64,000 nucleotides of DNA from Oegoconia quadripuncta (Eukaryota > Arthropoda > Insecta > Lepidoptera > Autostichidae). The position numbers and the translations under genes are program-made. Shown here in pieces: positions 10,435 to 20,129 of this stretch. The stretch is taken from contig OX438750.1 in assembly GCA_949316235.1 (NCBI GenBank), positions 310,001-374,000 on the forward strand, given 5' to 3'. Under the pieces are notes generated by a model. It had not been told where the DNA came from and made no database searches. It saw only the letters and a program-made list of their open reading frames with translations. Numbering within the stretch: the first letter of the stretch is position 1; every line of letters begins with the position of its first letter.

Positions 10435-10800
10435 AATTTATTCACGTAGTTTGTATCTGCATCCCTATTTAATACCGCACAACCTACTTATTTCAAATGT
10501 ACCGTCCTTATACCCAAAGGTTGCCTGGAAGAGATCGCTTTTACTGATAAGGTCACCAAATTGTACATTCTATTCTTACCACTTTTCTGAAACTGTTTTT
10601 TTTTTTTTTTTTTTTTAATATGAGAGGGCGGCAAACGAGCATGCGGGTCACCTGATGGAAAGCAATCACCGCCGCCCATGGACACCCGCAACACCAAAAG
10701 GGTCACAGATGCGTTGCCGGCCTTTGTGGAAGGTGTCCACCCCAGAATAAGTAGGGCAACTGTATTTTCTTTTCTGTTGTGCAATAAAGTGTATTTGTAT
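10435..10800 (+). repeat. LINE 3'-UTR repeat (family G) split by a LINE-H insertion
   Basis: 10435-10596 plus 10758-10800 is the reverse complement of 42176-42390: 'tttgtatctgcatccctat', 'aggttgcctggaagag', 'tgtgcaataaagtgtattt' and a 'tgtattgtat' end. The interruption at 10597-10757 is a LINE-H tail. The polyadenylation-like 'aataaa' near the end and the pentanucleotide tail fit a LINE 3' end. Confidence 0.65.
10597..10757 (-). mobile_element. LINE-H 3'-end insertion, 5'-truncated
   Basis: T run (poly-A on the minus strand) followed by the LINE-H end ('atgagagggcggcaaacgag', 'ccgcccatggacacccgc', 'gatgcgttgccggcc'). It is flanked by a short duplication 'aactgt' (10591-10596 and 10758-10763) that restores the family G sequence when removed. 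Confidence 0.7.
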
Positions 10801-10926
10801 TGTATATTTTAATAATGAAAGTTATATTTGTATGCTACTGTATTTTAGCTGAACAGACGAGAATTATTTATGTAAAAATTGTAGCACCCAGATAAAGACC
10901 TATTCACAGCAAATAAATTCTATTCT

Positions 10927-11271
10927 CTTAGATTAATGATTGGTCTCCGCGCCGCTACGACTAGATACCGTCAGCGTACTCGAAAAATGCGGCAACAAAT
11001 ACTACGCCGTATTCGGCGTACCCGCGCAGTCACGCCACAAGTTCAAATTTCAAATTTTGGTTTAAGACTGAAGCAAAATGCCGGTTTCCGTAGTCAAACT
11101 ATGTAATAACAATACTACAAAAAACAAGAAAGATACTGGCATCACATACCATCAGTAAGTACTGTATAAATCTACACACTACAATATTGAATTGTCGCAT
11201 TCAGGAACCTGTTATTTCTTCATAGTGCGGTATCTAGTCGTAGCGGCGCGGAGACCAATCATTAATCTAAG
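10927..11271 (+). mobile_element. P-element-like non-autonomous DNA transposon
   Basis: 345 bp. The terminal inverted repeats are 44 bp and match exactly in the bases read (10927-10970 against 11228-11271; outer part 'cttagattaatgattgg'). They are flanked by a perfect 8-bp duplication 'tctattct' (10919-10926 and 11272-11279). The interior holds a short frame (11078-11158) resembling the start of a THAP domain and ending at a 'gtaagt' splice-donor motif. P-superfamily transposases carry an N-terminal THAP domain and P elements make 8-bp duplications, so this fits an internally deleted P-like element. hAT elements also make 8-bp duplications and are the main alternative. Confidence 0.65.
11078..11158 (+). 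pseudogene. THAP-like first exon remnant
   Basis: An ATG opens a 26-codon frame beginning MPVSVVKLC and continuing through NNNTTKNKKDTGITYH. Typical THAP domains begin with M-P/V, a first zinc-binding Cys near residue 5, a second Cys about five residues on, and a G-I-(S/T)-(F/Y)-H stretch before the next part. Here the second Cys (residue 9) and GITYH are present but the first Cys is missing. The frame closes at TAA overlapping 'cagtaagt', so it probably continued by splicing after 'ca' (donor 11155-11160). The rest of the domain and the transposase are absent. A chance resemblance cannot be excluded. Confidence 0.45.
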
Positions 11272-11619
11272 TCTATTCTATTCTTTTGTTTTTGGCTATA
11301 GTGGTACTCACGCACGGTTGCGTGGGTAGGAAGTGCCCTTACATGTTTATAATTATTTGCCAATACTGGAGCTAACTTCAAATTACCTACATCAGAGTAC
11401 AGAGTGGCGTTTCCAAAAACTTGTTACAATCCGCAGGTGCTCCCCAGTAGGGTGACCATCATATCGACTGAAACCGATACATATATAACACGAAATGAAC
11501 TGAAATGAAATAATTTGCTTGATTTTGGGTATTTCACCGCAAATTAATAAATCGATCTTGGGATTGAAATCGCGTCTGTCTCAATACAATTTTTTTCCCA
11601 AACAGATGCAGTTTTAATA

Positions 11620-11698
11620 TGCAACAGATTCTCAAGCATCAACTTAAGGTCGTTTCAATCTTGAGAACGGTTTATTAATATCGTACCATACGATCATG
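11620..11698 (+). repeat. MITE-F fragment
   Basis: 'gattctcaagc', 'caacttaaggtcg' and 'cttgagaacggtttattaat' match the right end of MITE-F; the left end is missing. Confidence 0.5.
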
Positions 11699-11699
11699 G

Positions 11700-11815
11700 A
11701 AGCTAGCTAGGTCGACAACTAAAAATGCCTTAACGACAACCAACAGTAAAACAAAGTAGAGTCTGTGTATACGATTGTGTCCGATGGTTCCAAATAAGTA
11801 ATGTCACCGTACTGT
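11700..11815 (-). repeat. SINE-E-related 5' variant fragment
   Basis: Reverse-complement match to 535-650, including 'gtagagtctgtgtatacga' and the 'actaaaaatgc' block. It adjoins the MITE-F fragment. Confidence 0.45.
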
Positions 11816-11944
11816 CGTATCGTTTGTCGTATTGTCGGATTCACACAGTTATGCGACAGTTCGGGTTGATGAAAAAAATTTATAAGTACTCTGAAAATAT
11901 CTGCAAAACGATGAAGTTTTTCCTTCCTAAGTTTTAATTACTAG

Positions 11945-12190
11945 ATTGGAAACTCCGACCACTATACCAGAAGGTCGCGGGTTCGAATCCTGCTATGGGC
12001 ATATGTTTTTAAGATGAATACGGACATGTGTACCCGAGTTATAGATGTTTTCATTTATAATAAGTATTTATTTATTTACAAAAAAAATGTATATCAACCA
12101 TCTGGCATCCACAACACAAGCCTATAGTTTCTTAGTGTGGAACTAGATGACATTGTGTGTATGTCCAAGGATATTTATTTATTATTTTAT
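11945..12190 (+). mobile_element. SINE-D, missing the first head bases
   Basis: B box 'gcgggttcgaatcctgc', then the SINE-D body ('catatgtttttaagatgaat', 'aaccatctggcatcc', 'ggaactagatgacattg'), ending in 'atttatttatta'. The A-box half is deleted or replaced. Confidence 0.7.
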
Positions 12191-12409
12191 TATTCCCATA
12201 ATGGTGCCAACAGGACTATAGTTTTCACATCTAAGGAATTTCATTAATTAAGGCCTTTGTCCTATTCAAGGTATGTATTATTCATTATTGTAAGGCAATG
12301 ATATTATATGTAAATTGTTTGGCACAAACATAGCTTTTAAATATTTGTAAAAAGCACGAATTAGGAACAAAATGCATCACCTAGTTATCCAAAAATAAAT
12401 GAATTTAAT

Positions 12410-12505
12410 TTCGTGTCCGGCCCGCGCGGACACCCTCGCGTCAGGCTCGGCATAAATAATTCAGCGCCCCGCTGCACCTCACCCCTCGCTCGCCCGGCGG
12501 CGGTA
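12410..12505. other. GC-rich unassigned stretch
   Basis: A CpG-rich island in AT-rich surroundings ('ggcccgcgcggacaccctcg', 'cgctcgcccggcggcgg'). No repeat match in the window and no convincing coding signal. It may be a decayed retroelement 5' part or a unique regulatory piece. Confidence 0.3.
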
Positions 12506-12572
12506 ATCATTGTACCTACTCACGTTTCATTATACAGTTTTGGAGCTAGGTATATTGTTACCGTTCTATTTA

Positions 12573-12845
12573 TTTATTTATTTTTTTATATGAGAGGGCG
12601 GCAAACGAGCATGCGGGTCACCTGACGGAAAGCAATCACCGCCGTCCATGGACACCCGCAACACCAAAAGGGTCACAGATGCGTTGCCGGCCTTTGAGGA
12701 AGGTGTAGGCTCGTTTCTTGAAGGTTCCAATGTCGTACTCGTTCGGGAATACCGCTGCCGGAAGTCCGTTCCACAGGGTGGTCGTACATGGTAAGAAGTT
12801 TCTTGAGAAACGTACAGTGGTAGACTTCCACTCATCCACTTATAA
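12573..12845 (-). pseudogene. LINE-H reverse transcriptase C-terminus, 5'-truncated
   Basis: On the minus strand the frame reads through an RT-tail signature ([45 protein letters not shown]) and ends in the LINE-H 3' tail and poly-A. This C-terminal pattern is common in lepidopteran non-LTR retrotransposons. Only the last 70 or so residues remain. Confidence 0.7.
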
Positions 12846-13137
12846 GAAATAATTATAAATTGAAAATTTAGAAACCCTCCGGGTGGCAATGAATAGATAT
12901 AAATGTCGTCCAGATAAAACCAAAATTGTTAATCTAACTAATATTATTTGTTTATTTGGAACATCAACATCATATACGAGTAATATTACACATAGTCTAC
13001 ATATTTTAGAAATTCAATTCCTGATATTATATGACAATTAAAGATGTACACGTCATTCACCAATTTGTACAAAAGCATCTTAGGTGGTAAGTTGGAGCTA
13101 TTCTAAAAGATATTGTGCCCATTAGATGGGGTACGTT

Positions 13138-13540
13138 CTTCTTCTTCTTATTTTTGAGGATGGCAACCAGTCAACCTCATTGTCGAGGGACATTACTGCC
13201 AGTTTCGAGTGAAACATTTTATTTATCTTATTTCTTCAGTTTATAGGTCAGTCTCAATCAAAACAAGTAATTCGTCGTATACAGAGTCTAGTCACGGTCA
13301 AGTCATTCTTCAGTAAAGTGGCAGAATGCTTTACAAAAGATTTTGGCGGCTTCTTGTGGGAACCCGAAAGCTCCGTTACGCACTTTAATTTACACTTCCC
13401 TTCACCTGTACACCAACACTAACGTTTGCTGCACAATATTCTGCCATTATTAAGCTTCAAAAGTTAGAATGCACAAATTTTAAGACTTATAAAGAAAAAT
13501 GCTACTTCACTCGCCGAGTTCCCGCCAAAAAAAAAAAGCC
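13138..13540 (-). mobile_element. SINE-A, complete copy (GAA-repeat tail)
   Basis: Reverse orientation: 'cttcttcttatttttgagg' at the left, head 'cccgcc' followed by an expanded A run and 'gcc' at the right. Flanked by a 12-bp duplication 'atggggtacgtt' (13126-13137 and 13541-13552). The expanded A run near the head (usually about five) is a copy-specific change. Confidence 0.8.
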
Positions 13541-13684
13541 ATGGGGTACGTTAGTACTATTAGTTTATCTGTGATGGGGGTAATGTTGCAACGTTTAAGT
13601 ATTGTCTATTATTGGTTGATTATTTAGTTGTAGTCGCATTCTGGATCCAGCAGTTAAAGATTTCATTTTTGAATTTGTGTATGG

Positions 13685-13907
13685 AATCATTAAAAAACAT
13701 TATAAATGTGAAAGTTTGGATGTTTGTTTGTTTCTCCATCACGGCGAAACGACGCATGGATTTGGATGAAATTTGGTATATAGGTAGAATATACGGCCGG
13801 GATTAAGACATAGGATATTTTTTATCCCGATAAAGTGAGTAGTTCCCGCGGGATAAACGAAAATTCCGCGATAAAGTTATTCAACGAAGCCGCGAGCGGT
13901 AAGCTAG
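13685..13907 (+). mobile_element. Helitron-K copy
   Basis: Body 'gtgaaagtttggatgtttg', 'tccatcacggcgaaacg', 'gatgaaatttggtatatagg' and 'tatcccgataaagtgagtag', a GC-rich 3' part and CTAG at 13904-13907 before T. The left terminus is less clear. Confidence 0.65.
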
Positions 13908-14154
13908 TAGTGAAATATTTTCCATAATCAAACATGGCTAAGTCGGAGACGACGACGCGTCTCAATAGTCCACTAAAGATCCACTTTTTGTTCAAATTAC
14001 AAGACGGGAATACAGAAAGAAATCAGTTTTAGTAAAAGGTTTTTATATTTGTATAAGTCGTAAGACATTGACACATCGAAAGGAGGGAAATAATAGAGAG
14101 AGTTGCCACAATTAAAAAAACGTTAATCACATACAATTTTCAATAGGCAACACT

Positions 14155-15020
14155 TTTAACTTCCTATAATCTTATTTTTTGTACATGGATAGAGTACAAT
14201 GTACAAATCGGTAGCTTGCTTTAGATATACTGTAGGTATATAGTAATAAAACATAGACTATTAGATTAGAATTACCACTGTTAAATTTATAGTGTCGGAG
14301 AATATTAACTCTTGTAATTATGTTCAGAAAAATCGATCAATAACTTTTTTATATTTATGAAAAATTTCACCGAGGGCAAATATTACATAAACTATTTTTA
14401 GAAAATATAAAGTACCAAGAGAAAATTGTTTTAAGAGGTCTTAGCATGTTCTACAACGCAATAAAGTTCCCAATAATAACCTTAATTTAATATTGTAGGT
14501 TATAATTTATTTATTTAAAAACAGTAACAAATAAAGAGATGAAATTTATATATAAACTAGAACAAATGTAAAAAAGAGAGGCCAATTAAAAATGGAAAAA
14601 AAATAATTGTAGGTATTATAACTAAACCTATACTATACATAAAGCAAGCTACAGAATGGTTAGAAAACATTTTTATTCTATTAATGATGGGTACCTACTC
14701 TATCCTTCTACAAAAAATCAATGAAATGAAATGGAATATTTATTTGCTCTAAATGTGGTCGGGTACAGGTTGTATAGGTGAATAATTTGTATCACACAAT
14801 TACTGACATGCAAAAATTTAATTATTAAAAAATTAAATTATTAAAAATTATTATTACTATCAAATTAATCAAACTAAGCCATATAGTCATACTATATTAA
14901 TAACAACTGTCAATTTGAAATGCCTAACTAATGTCAATATAATATTATAAATGTCAACTCTAGTAGCAATTAATATCTACCAATATATCAAGAACTTTAA
15001 GATTATAGGAAGATACACCA
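14155..15020. mobile_element. Element L copy, split by retroelement-like pieces
   Basis: 14155-14495 and 14608-14725 match element L (left arm 'acttcctataatctt', 'catggatagagta'; right arm 'ctactctatccttctacaaa'). The final 'aactttaagatta' is displaced to about 14995. The gap at 14728-14990 holds a 'ggaatatttatttgctc' start typical of an inverted LINE 3' end. The 14500-14605 piece is AT-rich and unassigned. Confidence 0.5.
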
Positions 15021-15026
15021 CAAAAA

Positions 15027-15295
15027 TTGATAGATAGATAGAAATATTTATTCACTGCTCAGTACATACAACCAAAATAGAAGAACACAAAAAAAAAATC
15101 CTATGTAATCAACAAATAAAATAAATAAATAAATGAAAGCTTAATATACTGACGCACACCATACAAGATTTTCCCAGCGACGGGCTGTACCCACTGTGCA
15201 CTGAAAGGGCTCTGACTCAGCATATGCTGCAGCAAAGATAGTGGTCCGTACCACAGCGCTGGTTATTCTGCCAGTACCACTTACTGAAAAACGCA
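15027..15295 (-). repeat. LINE 3'-UTR-like repeat (family O)
   Basis: Second copy of family O: 'gatagatagaaatatttatt', 'ctctgactcagcat', 'ctggttattctgccagtacc'. The minus orientation is inferred from the 'aaatatttattc' start on the plus strand. Confidence 0.45.
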
Positions 15296-15402
15296 CGCAA
15301 CAATTCTGTAGCGAAACCAATACAATTATTATACTAAGTAATTTGATATAGGCAGTTTTAAAAATATTTACGATTTATAATGGAGTAAAACGTCAAGTTA
15401 TA

Positions 15403-15470
15403 AGGTGATTGCTTTCCATCAGGTGACCCGCATGCTCGTTTGCCGCCCTCTCATATAAAAAAAAAAAAAA
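15403..15470 (+). mobile_element. Very short LINE-H insertion (about 68 bp)
   Basis: Only the last 50 bases of LINE-H ('ggtgattgctttccatcagg', 'tttgccgccctctcat') plus an A run, flanked by 'aagtta' at 15396-15401 and 15469-15474. This is an extreme 5' truncation. Confidence 0.65.
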
Positions 15471-15474
15471 GTTA

Positions 15475-15660
15475 GCTTTGCTCGACTTCGAATGATACTA
15501 ATACTAATACTAATCATTCGACTCAGCGAATCATTCGACTAACTCGATTACGTTTCAAGTAATTCGACTTGAGTTCATCGTTATCTCGGTGCGATTCGAC
15601 GAACGAACAGTTGAATACAATCGATTTGACTCGGCCAATGAGTTTATTCCGTTCAGCACC
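15475..15660. repeat. Cluster of TTCGACT-type motifs
   Basis: Within about 160 bases the motif 'attcgact' and close variants recur at least five times ('atcattcgactcag', 'atcattcgactaac', 'aattcgacttgag', 'gcgattcgacg', 'cgatttgactcgg'), alongside a triplicated 'atactaat'. The spacing is irregular. It may be a degenerate tandem repeat or subterminal motifs of an unrecognised element. Confidence 0.45.
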
Positions 15661-16110
15661 CTCATTGGATAACTTAAGATTTTTTTTTAAATACAGAATA
15701 AATTTAAAAAATCGCTGACCTTCACTCGATAAGACAAGAAGCTAATAATAAATAAGTGGCTTTAATTACGGTTATTTTCGAGAATGTCAAATTATTGATA
15801 AAAATGGCCAGTTGTTTTATTAAATAGAGTTTTCAATATACCGGTGAGTTTTTTTGCCGTAAGGAAAAAGTAGGGCATTTTAGGTAAGCGAAATAAGAGG
15901 TATTGGCATAGGTAGTTTAATTTTTTTTTTTTCAAAAACGCCCGCGCCTTGAAGTTGTTGGTATGCGACTGGCGCGATTCGTAGGGTTCCTGTCATGTGA
16001 AATTTATTTGGAACTAATATTTTCTCATTTAATGATGTAATTATATGGAATAGGCTACACACGCGACCGTCAAATGACACAATTAACGCTTTATTCGATG
16101 ATCGTTTTGA
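15661..16110. other. Unassigned DNA
   Basis: No gene or family recognised. The 66-codon frame at 15880-16080 (minus) has no known domain. Confidence 0.3.
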
Positions 16111-16111
16111 T

Positions 16112-16650
16112 AGGTAGGGTTACCATAACTTCTAGAAGTCAATATATACGGGACGTTTTCTTTTCTGATGACTAAAACTCGAACCTAAGACATTCAATAC
16201 AGACACGCGGCTTTTGAACTATGTTTTATTATATTTAACTACTTTTAGACGCATGTGCACGTAGTTTTATAACAAATGGGTATCGATCTGATGAGATTTG
16301 ATCTCCACAGTAGTGGCTATCACGCTCGCGCCCCTCACCTCTGTATTCTATTATTTTTTTTTAATTGTTAACTGGATACGCGTTTGACCACAATCTCACC
16401 CGATGGGAAGTGACGATGTGGCCGAAGATGAAGCACGCGATCTCAGTAGATGCCTATTCACGCTGCTCTTGAAAATCCCAAGGTTGTAGGATTCAGGAAA
16501 GAGTCGAACCGCTTAGTGCTACTGTTCGGTATGTTAACTACATACGGATGGAATCCCTCCCCGCGCCTCCAAATTTTGACGAAATACGGGACGGGATTGT
16601 CAAATACGGTGACAGTCCCGTATATACGGGACGTATGGCAACCCTAGTAA
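16112..16650. mobile_element. Element N (DNA element) with LINE-T insertion
   Basis: The ends are inverted: 'tagggttaccat' (from 16116) and 'atggcaacccta' (to about 16647), with inner 'atatatacgggacg' / 'cgtatatacgggacg' blocks also inverted. The interior 16350-16520 is a LINE-T 3' end in minus orientation ('aactggatacgcgtttgacc', 'cttgaaaatcccaaggttg'). Related termini appear near 37895 and 60240. Confidence 0.55.
16350..16520 (-). repeat. LINE-T 3' end inside element N
   Basis: Reverse complement of the LINE-T end: a T run, then 'gaccacaatctcacc', 'gaagatgaagcacgcgatc' and 'ttgtaggattcaggaaag'. It is 5'-truncated. Confidence 0.6.
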
Positions 16651-16689
16651 TAGGTAATTAGAGTCACTTACGCTCGTTGATGTGCTAAG

Positions 16690-16815
16690 TGGTGGTCCAT
16701 CTCCTTTGATGGCTGGTACCGAAACGAATATTCATTTTCGATGTGCAGACGACCAGTGTCTTTGGCATATCCGCGCAGGGGTGCGGGAGATCAGCCTGCG
16801 CCCCTGTTTTTGTAA
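16690..16815 (+). other. Candidate structured element: GC hairpin followed by a T run
   Basis: 'caggggtgcggg' and 'cctgcgcccctg' (about 16775-16807) can form a 12-bp stem with two G-T pairs and a 7-base loop, directly followed by 'tttttg'. This resembles the end of an RNA polymerase III transcript, but I could not match it to a known small RNA and no upstream promoter boxes are clear. Confidence 0.25.
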
Positions 16816-16829
16816 AAAAACGTAATTAT

Positions 16830-17290
16830 TCATTTATTTAAAACAAAAAATGCACAAACACAAATCCACATAATATATACCTATATTATTTTTATAATTA
16901 ACATTATGACATTATAATTTTTAAAATTATTATTTAATAATATCTTTCGAAGACTATAAATAAAACTCAATTTTTCGGGCTTTTCTGTTGGCAAATAAAT
17001 ACATCCACTATAAAGGCGCCGCGCCCAGTGGTTCAAATGAATTTAGTCATTTCACTTCAAGTACCTACGAGCGGCTACGGGCGCGCGGCTGAGTCAAAGA
17101 ATTGAAGAATTTGTGAATTGGGGCGCGTGTTCAATAAATTTGAATCGTAAATAAGTAATGATAAGAGCTATTTTAACTACCACGTTGTGAGCGGTATGAC
17201 ACGTGCCAAAAGCGGCATGAATCGGTTATTAATAAAATAATTTATTACCGGTATCAAACCTGGTACCTATATTGTTGCTGCAGAGAAACC
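16830..17290. other. Unassigned DNA
   Basis: AT-rich up to 16980, then mixed with a few CpG-rich pieces ('ggcgccgcgcccagtgg', 'cggctacgggcgcgcggctg'). No gene or family recognised. Confidence 0.3.
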
Positions 17291-17299
17291 AGGCCGTCT

Positions 17300-17635
17300 T
17301 TTCACATAATGACTGTAACGACAACATTGGGTTTACGATTCGGAGGTCGCAGGTTCGATACCCAGCGGGGTAGGTACATGTTTAAGTACTCGGTTTGGTT
17401 CGTGGTAGGACATTTTAAATGTCCGCCTGGCTAGCTACCACCATCTTATCTAAATCTGCCGCCAAGCAGCAATGTTAATAGCATTGTTGTGTTCCGGTTG
17501 TCAGAGATAAGATAGCCAGTCCCCCAAATGTGTTGGGGTTTCCGGGTCAGTACGCTTCCACCTTCGACCCCATCTTCACTTAACATCAGGTGTGATTGAG
17601 GTCAAGTGCTAACCCGTTGTGCATAAAAAAACAAA
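17300..17635 (+). mobile_element. SINE-E, near-complete
   Basis: B-box region 'gtcgcaggttcgataccca', then the full SINE-E body through 'gtgattgaggtcaagtg' and 'gttgtgcataaaaaaac'. Good reference copy for the family end. Confidence 0.8.
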
Positions 17636-17643
17636 CAAAGTAA

Positions 17644-17900
17644 ACCATTCTGAAACCACCTTTACTATGGAAGCCCAACAATTTTCGGCTGGTGCCTCCA
17701 CTCCTGATCACCAACAATTTTCCACTAGGAACCATAGGCGAATCAGCCGAAAATTGTTGGACTTCTATATTAAATAAGTTTCGGATTGGTTTACTTTGGG
17801 GTAATCGAAAAATTTTTGATCGAATTCGGGTATTGTTTCTTAGAGAAAGTTGTTCGTAATCAGGAGTGGAATCACCAGTAAGCAGGAATTAAATTTCACC
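17644..17900. repeat. Foldback (inverted-repeat) element
   Basis: 'cccaacaattttcggctg' near 17671 recurs inverted as 'cagccgaaaattgttgga' near 17736, with the outer flanks 'aaccattctgaaacc' / 'gtttcggattggttt' also roughly inverted. 'cactcctgatcac' and 'gtaatcaggagtgga' form another inverted pair. Likely a small DNA element. Confidence 0.45.
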
Positions 17901-17999
17901 CTGTATATTCTAACCTGCAATCTTTTAATATAGCAGTCAATGTTTCTTACCACTGCACCAAATAGGCCGTCAAATAACACCAAAAAACCGCCAGAGTCG

Positions 18000-18500
18000 G
18001 TGCTAACGAGAAATTTTTTAATCTTTTGTTATATTAGAATAAGAAATGTTCCATCGGGGAGTTGAGAAGGGATCCGGCGTTGATGAATCGACTCATCTCG
18101 CCGCAGCCGCTCGTGACCCATATAACGACCTCCTTTCACACCGACGCAAATCCAGTCGCGCGAACCTTGCCAGTGAAATACAACAGGCGAGCGGAATCTC
18201 TCAATACTTTAGGATGATAGGATAAATGCGTAAAGACTTCGAATCAGTTGTTGCTTAGTCCCGTCTTGTCTCAGCTCTATCGCACGTAAGTAACAACCTT
18301 GGTAGGGCCAATAGGAATGTGGTACTCTTAGTCTGGAGGGAGGCGTCCTTCATATCTAATCAAGTTGACAGACTTATTCTGTACAGTACAAACATTAGCT
18401 CTCTATGGGCTATGATCAAAATGACCAGTGGCCTAAGTGACGCACTGCCTGTGACCTGTATCAATACTTTATAACGGGCATTGAAAATTGGTTAACTATC
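18000..18500. other. Unassigned, moderately GC stretch
   Basis: No domain-bearing frame and no match to other families here. It could be a badly decayed LINE coding region or unique DNA. Confidence 0.3.
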
Positions 18501-18507
18501 TTTTTAA

Positions 18508-18707
18508 TAAATAAATATCTTTGCACATACACACAACGCCATCTAGTTCCACACTAAGCAATTAGGCTTGTATTATAGATACCAGATGGATGGAACACAT
18601 GTCTGTATTCATCATAAAAACACAGCCCCAAACGGGATTCGAACCCGCGACCTTTTTTTGGTATAGCAGCAGTTTCTAACCACTACACCAAAACCAGGTC
18701 GTCACAG
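18508..18707 (-). mobile_element. SINE-D
   Basis: Reverse complement of SINE-D: 'taaataaatatctttgcaca', 'cgccatctagttccacac', 'cgggattcgaacccgcgacc' and the A-box region near 18690. Part of the middle is deleted between 'ccagatgg' and 'aacacatgtctg'. Confidence 0.75.
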
Positions 18708-18710
18708 GTA

Positions 18711-18925
18711 ATGCGCAACGTTAGCTCCTCACCTCAATCACACCTGATGTTAAGTGAAGATGATGCCGAATATGGAAGCGTACAGACCCGGAATCTTAAT
18801 TGGGGGACTGGTTATCTTATCTCTGACACAACAATGCTATTACATGAACCCAGCTGGGGATCTAACTCGCGACCTCGATTCGTAAATCCTATGTTGTTTA
18901 CATTGAGCCACGAAGGCGGTTGAAA
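18711..18925 (-). mobile_element. SINE-E, internally deleted
   Basis: 'ctcaatcacacctgatgtta', 'ggaagcgtacagacccgg' and 'gggggactggttatctta', then a jump to 'gggatctaactcgcgacc' and 'gtttacattgagccacg' (head). The central block with 'gccgccaagcag' is missing. Confidence 0.7.
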
Positions 18926-19156
18926 CCCTATCTGCAATAAATGCTTTCTGATCGGTTTGCCGATACGAGCCTTACACTTCGGTGTGACATGCCGATCATA
19001 GCTTATAGCGTTGCGTCCCTGTCAAATGGTACATACAGTTAGTTTCGATTTCCTTTGATGTTGGTAGCTTTATTACTGATAGATTGCGCATTAAAGATGT
19101 TTGTGCGAGTCTGATGCCATGTACTGTACATTGGTATATTTAGACGTTAAATGCAC

Positions 19157-19440
19157 TTTTTTTTTTTATTTTTTTTTTATTGAAGAGGTGGGCAAACGAG
19201 CAAGAGGCGCACCTGATGGTAAGTGTCACCGCTGCCCATAACCATCTACGGAAACGGAAGATCCGCAGTGGCGTTGCCGGCCTTTAAGGAAGGAATATGC
19301 TCGCTTCTTGAAGGTTCCCAGATCGTATCGGTTCGGAAAGACATCCGCCGGGAGCTTATTCCAAAAAGTAACGGTACGTGGAAGGAAAGAAGGACTTACG
19401 TAACTAGTTCTGGGATCGGTGACCACTAAATAAAAATAAA
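19157..19440 (-). pseudogene. LINE-H-related reverse transcriptase C-terminus, divergent
   Basis: On the minus strand a frame reads [19 protein letters not shown] and then [16 protein letters not shown], the same tail as LINE-H but clearly diverged, followed by its own 3' end and a T-rich poly-A remnant on the left. Probably a sister family. Confidence 0.65.
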
Positions 19441-19656
19441 AAACAATCGCAGCTTCAACTAATGTCATGGTGGTCAGACTTCACGTTAAACATTTTTAAC
19501 AAAAAGAAAAAATAAAGGAGATTGCGCAGTTTGCATAGAACATTAGCCAAATGCATATTCCAAATAAAAAAAAAAATAACCAAAGAAATAAATTTATTAT
19601 CATAATTTATTCATAGTTCATCTTACACAAATAATGCGGTATATTGATTCTCTTAG

Positions 19657-20125
19657 GCCAATACAAGTCTTGAGACTGTATCAACCGAGATACGTCTTAA
19701 GCAGTTGACGCTATCTCAAGCTCCGTGCTAATTTATAAACTAATCTTGAGGTCTACTCAGCTGAGATCACTTCTCAAGTATTCGCCTCAGCGGCGAATGA
19801 CTGATAGTCTTGAGTTCCCTTTATTAATACGTGAAACTCTCAAGTGAGTACTGCTTGAGTAAGCATGCGCGTTTCAGATCTCAAGTTAGGTTTATTAATT
19901 AACACGTTTACTTGAGACCGGTCACAAGACTGTTTTCAAACTTGAGAGTAAATATAAATAAATAAATATTTCGGATACTTACTCCAATCATCTAGTCTCA
20001 AACTAAGCAAAGCTAGTACTATGGATACTAGTACAACTAAGTAACGGAAAACGGAAAAACATACATAAATATTTATATAAACATCCAAGACTCGGGAATA
20101 TAAGAATGGTTTATTAATACGCCCG
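19657..20125 (+). mobile_element. MITE-F split by SINE-C near its right end
   Basis: 19657-19948 matches MITE-F ('aagtcttgagactgtatcaa', 'cttaagcagttgacgctatc', 'gagaccggtcacaagac'). The right terminal repeat 'ggtttattaatacgcccg' sits at 20108-20125, after a SINE-C in minus orientation. This is the reverse of the arrangement at 36020-36556. Confidence 0.65.
19949..20103 (-). mobile_element. SINE-C, 5'-truncated, inside MITE-F
   Basis: 'aataaatatttcggatactt', 'ccaatcatctagtctcaaac', 'aagcaaagct' and 'aaacatccaagactcggg' are the reverse complement of the SINE-C 3' half. The tRNA head is absent. Confidence 0.7.
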
Positions 20126-20129
20126 TATA

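Noticed and set aside
12578..12889. Open frames containing [16 protein letters not shown] (also at 10488, 40737, 53614)
   Set aside because: This is an alternative-frame reading of the LINE-H 3' end. The real coding phase ends in the RT tail [14 protein letters not shown].
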